A model generated the notes under the pieces. That model was not told the DNA's origin. It saw only the letters and a program-made list of their open reading frames with translations, and ran no database searches. A stretch of 64,000 nt of DNA from Mucilaginibacter gilvus (GTDB taxonomy: Bacteria > Bacteroidota > Bacteroidia > Sphingobacteriales > Sphingobacteriaceae). Within the stretch, counting starts at the first letter, position 1. Every line of letters begins with the position of its first letter. This document shows positions 58,940 through 64,000 of this stretch, in pieces. The position numbers and the translations under genes were made by a program. The stretch spans positions 496,001 through 560,000 of the forward strand of contig NZ_SBIW01000001.1 in NCBI RefSeq assembly GCF_004054195.1, read 5' to 3'.

Positions 58940-61330
58940 TTAATTCCTGCTACCACCGCTGGTGTCATCGTTATTGATGCCGCGCTTGTTCTTTTTAAGC
59001 TCGCTGTTCAGCTTACCGAATTTATAATTGAAGCCGATGCCAAACGTGCGGAAAAGCTGATAATTATAGGATGAAGTGATAAAATCCTGCGTGCGGGTAT
59101 AAAAATCGAGCTTGATGAATTGCTTGAAGGGGCCGTTGGTGTACATAAATATGTTCACCTTTTTATTGAACAGCTCTTTTGACGCGTTTGCCCCGTAGCC
59201 CAGGTAATAGTTATCGGTTCCCTGCAGCAATACATAGCGGCTATCGAAACCTACATTTAAACCAATGCGGTAACCATTATCAAATTTATAACTGCTATTG
59301 GTGAACACATGTCCCTGGTAGCCCCGGTTTTTAAACAACTGGTTGCTGTAAAAACCTTCCAGCCAAATGTGCAGCAGTTCGGCGTTAACGTTGAGGTTGA
59401 GTTTTTTGGTGAGCGGGTAGTTCAAACTGAGGTCGACGCCCAGTTGCTTGTTCTTGCCCACGTTAGCATACGTGGTGGTGGTAACGGTACCCTTTACGCT
59501 GGCCAGTTGTTGTATGGTGTTATTGGCAAAGGAATAACTGGTGCTGATGTTCACCGAACCTTTAGCGAAATTACCATAGCTCAACTCAAAGTTATTATTA
59601 ACGGCGGGGCGCAGATCAGGGTTACCCGTAGTAATGTAGTTAGGATTGCTCCTGTCCACAAATGGATTCAGCTGAAAAATGCCCGGGCGCTGGATGCGCT
59701 GGGTAAAACCAAAAGTAAGACTGCTGCTTTTTAGGCTGCGCTGGATTGATAATGATGGCACCACGTTGGTAAAGTTCTGATTGAGTGTGGTATTTACCGA
59801 CGAAAAATTAGCATCGATATTGGTACGCTCGTACCGCACGCCGCTTTTAAAGGTCCATTTGGTGAATTTCAGCGTGTACGAATTGTAGAGGCTATAAACA
59901 TCCTGGCGGTAATCAAAAACATTGTCCTGCGTGGCATCGGGCAGGTACTCCTTCGATACGGCATCGTACATGTTGGTGCGGAAATTACTATAGTTCTTTC
60001 GGTCTATCAGTTTACCACCCGCCTCAATAGTAATTGCTTTTAACGGATGGATATAATCCAACTGCGTAGTATGCTCTTTAGCACCCGAACTGTTGAACTG
60101 GCGATATTTAGTTGTATTGCCAGGGTCAACCATATTCAGGGTGTTGTTACCATTATCGCTGAATTTGTAGGAAGCGGTTAGTAACCTGTCTTTATTACCT
60201 TTAAAACCAAGCTGGTAGTTCAGGCCAAAATCTTTTCCTTCAAAATTGCCGTTCCCCATGTTGATTGTGGTAAAATCGGTTTCTACGCCATTATCCATCT
60301 GCTGCGTAAGCTGGTTGCTACCTGTTGTGTTGGCATTATTGTAGTAATTGAAAGAGCCTGTGAGCAAATTCAAGCTATCCGCTTCAAAGCTCAGTTCGGT
60401 ACTTACATAGTTATTGGTACCGCCATTGAACCTTGTACCGTTTTGCGTGATTGACGATGGCTGCTGCAAAAAATCCGTCTGGTTGAAAAAGGCGGTGCTG
60501 CGTTCGGGGCGTTTACCGGCGCCGGTGAAACCGCTTAAGCCAAACTTGCCCTGCTTTAGGGTAAAGTTTAGGTTCGCTCGTGCGCCATAGGCGGTATTGT
60601 AGTTGGAATTGATGCCCACGTTATAGCCTTGGTCGGCATTTTTTTTGGTGATGATATTGATGATACCTGCTAAACCCTCTGCATCATACTTGGCTGGTGG
60701 GGTGGTGATCACCTCAATTTTTATAATATTGGCGCCGGGCATCGCTTTCAAAATATCCGATGGGTTGCGCGCCATAATAGCCGATTCCTTACCGTTCAGC
60801 AAAATTTTATAGTTGCCGCTACCGCGGAGTTTGATAGCGTCGTTTGCATCTACAGAAAGCAGGGGCACCTTACGGATCATATCCAAAGCGGTGAGCGTTT
60901 TGCTTTCCGGGTCGGCCAACACGTCGTAAGTCAGGCGGTCTACCTCTTGTTTCATCAGCGGCCTGTCGGCTGTTACCGATACTTCTTTTAACTGGTGGCT
61001 CGAAGTTGCCAACATCAGCCTGCCCAGGTTAACGGTGGCAGCGCTCTTAAGCTCGATAGCCTTTGTTTTATAGCCTACTGATATTAAGGAAAGTTTGTAA
61101 GCCTTTGCGGGGAGATTACCGAACTCGAACGAGCCGTCGTCTTTACTTAGCGAGCTTTTTACAGGAGCGTTTGTGGCTATATCGCTTAGCGCAATGGTTA
61201 CATAACCCAGGGGTTTGTTTACCGCCGAATCGATAACGATACCTTTAACCGTAATAGTTGGCTGATTGGTTTGCGCAAAAGATACCGCACAAAGGAAACA
61301 GCCAAATGCTGCCAGTAAAAGTTTTCTCAT
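58940..61330 (-). CDS. TonB-dependent-type outer-membrane receptor (OMP_b-brl_3 family)
   Basis: About 796 residues with a signal peptide (MRKLLLAAFGCFLCAVSFAQ). The order is a CarboxypepD_reg-like domain (residues about 30-110, GIVIDSAVNKPLGYVTIALS), a plug domain (MIRKVPLLSVDANDAIKLRG, then ILLNGKESA), and an outer-membrane barrel (DRSNPNYITTGNPDLRPAVN). It probably imports or binds a ligand, though no SusD partner is present here. The start at 61330 is chosen for the signal peptide. Confidence 0.88.
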   Translation of the reverse strand: MRKLLLAAFGCFLCAVSFAQTNQPTITVKGIVIDSAVNKPLGYVTIALSDIATNAPVKSSLSKDDGSFEFGNLPAKAYKLSLISVGYKTKAIELKSAATVNLGRLMLATSSHQLKEVSVTADRPLMKQEVDRLTYDVLADPESKTLTALDMIRKVPLLSVDANDAIKLRGSGNYKILLNGKESAIMARNPSDILKAMPGANIIKIEVITTPPAKYDAEGLAGIINIITKKNADQGYNVGINSNYNTAYGARANLNFTLKQGKFGLSGFTGAGKRPERSTAFFNQTDFLQQPSSITQNGTRFNGGTNNYVSTELSFEADSLNLLTGSFNYYNNANTTGSNQLTQQMDNGVETDFTTINMGNGNFEGKDFGLNYQLGFKGNKDRLLTASYKFSDNGNNTLNMVDPGNTTKYRQFNSSGAKEHTTQLDYIHPLKAITIEAGGKLIDRKNYSNFRTNMYDAVSKEYLPDATQDNVFDYRQDVYSLYNSYTLKFTKWTFKSGVRYERTNIDANFSSVNTTLNQNFTNVVPSLSIQRSLKSSSLTFGFTQRIQRPGIFQLNPFVDRSNPNYITTGNPDLRPAVNNNFELSYGNFAKGSVNISTSYSFANNTIQQLASVKGTVTTTTYANVGKNKQLGVDLSLNYPLTKKLNLNVNAELLHIWLEGFYSNQLFKNRGYQGHVFTNSSYKFDNGYRIGLNVGFDSRYVLLQGTDNYYLGYGANASKELFNKKVNIFMYTNGPFKQFIKLDFYTRTQDFITSSYNYQLFRTFGIGFNYKFGKLNSELKKNKRGINNDDTSGGSRN

Positions 61331-61355
61331 GTAATAGTTTTTGGTACAAGACACA

Positions 61356-61363
61356 CAAAAGTA
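61356..61363 (-). promoter_or_regulatory. -7 element of the receptor gene
   Basis: TACTTTTG on the minus strand is an exact -7 match 26 bases before the chosen start. Confidence 0.45.
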
Positions 61364-61480
61364 CGTTTCGTTGCAGTTAAAAAGTGTTTTTCATGCCTTT
61401 TTAACTAAATAGTTAGGTAACAAAAGCATTACGATTGGTGGGCATCATTTGCCCCTTCGCTACATGGAAAGAAAAATTGA

Positions 61481-62041
61481 TTACTTATTAAACTTCGTCA
61501 TCGTCAACTCCGTACCGATGGTACTGAAACTCTTTACCATCTCGATGGATCGGTCTATCAGCGCCGGGAGGTCAGGCTGTTCTTCCTTATCAAAACCGCT
61601 CAATACATAATCAACCTGGCGGCCTTTGGGGTAATTATCGCCAACGCCAAAACGCAGGCGCGCGTATTCGTTATTGCCCAAGGTAGCTTCGATATGTTTT
61701 AGTCCGTTATGCCCGGCAGCGCTACCTTTGGGTTTAAGGCGCAGCGTGCCCAGCGGCAGGGCAATGTCATCAACAATCACCAATACATTTTCAACGGGGA
61801 TCTTCAGTTCCTTCATCCAATGGTTAAGGGCCTTACCGCTCAGGTTCATGTAGGTGGTAGGCTTAATAAGGTGCAGCATACGGCCTTTGTAAGGCACCTC
61901 GGCATAATACGCGTGGCGCATACTGTAAAACTTTTCCTTTTCCTGTTTTACCAGCTCATCCAGCACCATAAAGCCGATGTTATGCCGCGTGTCGGCATAC
62001 TCCGGCCCAATGTTTCCTAAACCAACTATTAAATATTTCAT
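61481..62041 (-). CDS. pth: Peptidyl-tRNA hydrolase
   Basis: A 186-residue hydrolase. GLGNIGPEYADTRHNIGF (catalytic His), MNLSGKALNHWMKE, DDIALPLGTLRLKPKGSAAG and HNGLKHIEATLG identify it. It releases tRNA from stalled peptidyl-tRNA. The prs-rplY-pth order is common. Confidence 0.96.
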   Translation of the reverse strand: MKYLIVGLGNIGPEYADTRHNIGFMVLDELVKQEKEKFYSMRHAYYAEVPYKGRMLHLIKPTTYMNLSGKALNHWMKELKIPVENVLVIVDDIALPLGTLRLKPKGSAAGHNGLKHIEATLGNNEYARLRFGVGDNYPKGRQVDYVLSGFDKEEQPDLPALIDRSIEMVKSFSTIGTELTMTKFNK

Positions 62042-62048
62042 ATGCCCG

Positions 62049-62187
62049 AGCCCCCTAACCTCCTGAAGGGGGAACTTTTGATTTGCTTATTTTGATGCGA
62101 AGATATTGCTTTTATACAAAAACAGCGATAAGTTACCTTACCGCTGTTTTAATATTCCTTTGTTCCCCTTCAGGGGGTTAGGAGGCT
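62049..62187. repeat. CCCCCTAACC inverted pair flanking the rplY terminator
   Basis: AGCCCCCTAACCTCCTGAAG (from 62049, to 62075) and the mirror of GTTCCCCTTCAGGGGGTTAG (from 62162, to 62187) are about 26-base arms with few mismatches. They bracket the rplY terminator between rplY and pth. Confidence 0.75.
62119..62150 (-). terminator. Terminator of rplY
   Basis: AAAACAGCG and CGCTGTTTT form a 9-base stem with inner TAAG / CTTA pairing, then a T-rich tail on the minus strand, about 45 bases past the rplY stop. Confidence 0.8.
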
Positions 62188-62194
62188 AAACTTA

Positions 62195-62776
62195 TTATTT
62201 GCCTTTACCGGCTTCTTGTTCTGCCTGGCGTAATGCACGTGAAGTAGTTACCGATACAATGGTATCTTCCTGCGCGTTGGTGATAGCTAAGTTTGGCAAG
62301 CTGATCTCGCTAACTTTTACTGATTTACCAACTTCTAATTCGCTGATGCTTACTTCGATGTTATCTAGGTGGTCTTTAGGCAAAGCTTTAACACGCAGTT
62401 TGCGTAGTTTCTGTACCAATTTACCACCCACCTTTACGCCCGGAGAAGTACCTGTTAATTTTACAGGGATCTCGATAGTGATAGGTTTTTTCTTATCTAA
62501 CAACAAAAAGTCGATATGGATAAGTTGTTCTGTTAACGGGTGGAACTGCATATCTTTAATGATAGCCTGTGAAGTAACACCGTCTACTGTAATGTCGATG
62601 AAATGAACAACCGGAGTATAAACTACGTTCCTCAAATCAGCTGCGGACACAGAAAAGTGGGTTTGGGTTGGCCCACCGTAAAGTACTGCTGGTACCAAAC
62701 CTTGGTAGCGCAGTTCTTTTGCGTCACGTTTCCCTACGTTCTCCCTTGGAGAACCGCTAATAGCAAATGATTTCAT
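62195..62776 (-). CDS. rplY: Ribosomal protein L25/general stress protein Ctc
   Basis: A 193-residue two-domain L25: an N-terminal L25 barrel (RENVGKRDAKELRYQGLVPAVLYGG) and a C-terminal TL5/CTC domain (DFLLLDKKKPITIEIPVKLT, then LRKLRVKALPKDHLDNIEVS). It binds 5S rRNA. It lies between prs and pth. Confidence 0.95.
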   Translation of the reverse strand: MKSFAISGSPRENVGKRDAKELRYQGLVPAVLYGGPTQTHFSVSAADLRNVVYTPVVHFIDITVDGVTSQAIIKDMQFHPLTEQLIHIDFLLLDKKKPITIEIPVKLTGTSPGVKVGGKLVQKLRKLRVKALPKDHLDNIEVSISELEVGKSVKVSEISLPNLAITNAQEDTIVSVTTSRALRQAEQEAGKGK

Positions 62777-62840
62777 TATTATTTATTTATTATTCAAAGC
62801 CATACCAATATGGTATGGATATTTTTAATCTCTTTTATTC

Positions 62841-62931
62841 AGCCCATGGCCCATAGTCGATGGTCCATAGTATTTTTAATCATTTTTATTTGTCTTCTTT
62901 CTATGGACTATCGACCATAGACTATCGACTT
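62841..62931. repeat. Inverted word repeat (CATAGTCGATGG type) between prs and rplY
   Basis: Left GCCCATGGCCCATAGTCGAT, then GGTCCATAGT. Right CTATGGACTATCGACCATAG, then ACTATCGACT, which in reverse reads AGTCGATAGTCTATGGTCGA. The word is shared with 31281-31315 and 35133-35205. It abuts the prs stop. Confidence 0.85.
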
Positions 62932-62932
62932 C

Positions 62933-63877
62933 TTAATCTACCCTAAATAACTGGCTTATCGAGCCGTGTTCGTTTACGTTGCTTATTGCTTTTGCAAACA
63001 AGTCCGCAGTGGTAAGTACCCTTATTTTAGGGCTGCTATGTTTCAACGGTATGGTATCGGTCACTATAAGCTCAGTTAATGCCGACGCCTCAATAGTTTC
63101 ATAAGCCTTACCGGATAATACCGGGTGGGTACAAACCGCGCGTACACTACGTGCGCCGCGTTCCATAATTAAGCCGGCAGCTTTTGCAAGCGTACCTGCC
63201 GTATCGCATATATCGTCTATCAGTACAATGTCCTGGTCGGTTACATCACCAATAATGGTCATGCTCTCAATTTCGTTGGCGCGTTTACGGCGCTTATCGC
63301 AAATTACCACCTCGGCATTAAAGAATTTGGCAAAGCTGCGTGCCCTGTACGAGCCACCCATATCCGGCGACGCGATGGTAAGGTTACCCAAACCAAGGCT
63401 TTTAATGTACGGTACAAATATAATTGAGGCATCCAGGTGATCTACCGGCACATCAAAAAACGCCTGTATCTGCGCTGCGTGCAGGTCCATCGTCATGATG
63501 CGGTTAATGCCTGCCGCTACCAGCAAGTTCGCTACCAGTTTTGAACCAATGGCCACACGTGGCTTATCCTTCCTGTCCTGGCGGGCCAAACCGAAGTAAG
63601 GGATAACCGCTATGATGTAATGGGCAGATGCACGGCGGGCGGCATCTATCATCATCAACAATTCCATCAGGTTATCGGTAGGCTGGTTGGTGCTTTGTAT
63701 TAAGAACACATCACAGCCGCGGATAGATTCGTTAAAGTGTGGTTGAAATTCGCCATCGCTGAAACGCGATAAAACGACGTCGCCAAGTTGCTGACCATAA
63801 GATGCGGCGATGTGTTTCGACAGGTCCATTGAACCGGAACCTGCAAATAGCTTAACTGTATTAAACTGTAAAGGCAT
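62933..63877 (-). CDS. prs: Ribose-phosphate pyrophosphokinase
   Basis: A 314-residue PRPP synthetase. FAGSGSMDLSKHIAASYG, DLHAAQIQAFFDVPVDHLDA, the flexible loop (DKRRKRANE) and the PRPP loop DDICDTAGTL are diagnostic. It supplies PRPP for nucleotide, His and Trp synthesis. Confidence 0.97.
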   Translation of the reverse strand: MPLQFNTVKLFAGSGSMDLSKHIAASYGQQLGDVVLSRFSDGEFQPHFNESIRGCDVFLIQSTNQPTDNLMELLMMIDAARRASAHYIIAVIPYFGLARQDRKDKPRVAIGSKLVANLLVAAGINRIMTMDLHAAQIQAFFDVPVDHLDASIIFVPYIKSLGLGNLTIASPDMGGSYRARSFAKFFNAEVVICDKRRKRANEIESMTIIGDVTDQDIVLIDDICDTAGTLAKAAGLIMERGARSVRAVCTHPVLSGKAYETIEASALTELIVTDTIPLKHSSPKIRVLTTADLFAKAISNVNEHGSISQLFRVD

Positions 63878-63886
63878 CTTTTGATT

Positions 63887-64000
63887 TGGGATGTCGGATG
63901 TTCGATCTCGGATGTTACTCCTCGCCTATACCCGGTAAACTTAGCAACCTGTATAAAAAACTTCGGATTTCTAATTTCCAATACGGTTAATCCGAAATTG
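63887..64000. repeat. Word repeat (GGATGTCGGATGTT type) at the window end
   Basis: GGGATGTCGGATGTTCGATC, then TCGGATGTTACTCC, near the prs start, and CTTCGGATTTCTAATTTCCA, then ATCCGAAATTG, at the edge. The second part is likely the start of a right arm cut by the window. Confidence 0.55.

Overview
The window looks like a chromosome segment of a Bacteroidota bacterium, most likely family Sphingobacteriaceae (Mucilaginibacter/Pedobacter-like). This is inferred from protein character and DNA signals, not from a database search. Supporting signs are -7 promoter elements of the form TAnnTTTG upstream of many genes, a general lack of Shine-Dalgarno sites (with a striking exception at rpsU), a GIN-domain protein, a lipidated TamA homologue beside TamB, an OMP_b-brl-type outer-membrane receptor, and many short intergenic inverted repeats.

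Layout. 1-4994: an M1 peptidase, a GIN-domain protein, thioredoxin, a small membrane protein, and a short-chain dehydrogenase (SDR) with an in-frame stop beside a divergent HxlR regulator. 5064-16838: dnaE, then the tamB-tamL outer-membrane assembly pair and a retropepsin-like protein. 16970-21574: a TPR protein, gyrB, an OmpH/Skp-like lipoprotein and guanine deaminase. 21735-25655: KDO synthesis (kdsA, kdsB, kdsD) and a UDP-sugar dehydrogenase. 25969-32255: an S4 RNA-binding protein, dapD, a glycosyltransferase, a Sua5-type protein, a CCA-type tRNA nucleotidyltransferase, a pRiA4b-like protein and miaA. 32396-35126: rmlA, rmlD, fcl (dTDP-rhamnose and GDP-fucose). 35209-51389: the information-processing core. 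Read on the minus strand it runs rpsU, xerC, raiA, then tRNA-Thr(TGT), tRNA-Tyr, tRNA-Gly, tRNA-Thr(GGT), tuf, tRNA-Trp, secE, nusG, rplK, rplA, rplJ, rplL, rpoB, rpoC, and a DUF3467 gene. 51551-58834: a surface-type lipid/peptidase region, an AraC regulator with an SDR, a Tat-exported sugar isomerase, a frame-broken CPCC-family gene and an ArsC-family reductase. 58940-63877: an outer-membrane receptor, pth, rplY and prs.

The most unusual signal is not a gene. At a dozen or more junctions, the whole gap between two genes is built from one short word (about 8-12 bases) iterated with small changes and usually repeated as its reverse complement across a spacer. Each locus or small group of loci has its own word. 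The elements abut stop and start codons and lie inside the essential rplK-rpoBC operon and between co-transcribed tRNAs, so they are unlikely to be simple terminators. Three further repeat types (a GCCGCAAGCG palindrome, a GGCTAAAGCC element and a CCCCCTAACC inverted pair) are also present.

Three genes appear damaged: the SDR at 3716-4471 (one nonsense codon), a small ORF at 49511-49724 (two one-base losses in A runs), and the CPCC gene at 57972-58479 (one extra C in a C9 run). The last may be phase variation or a sequencing error.
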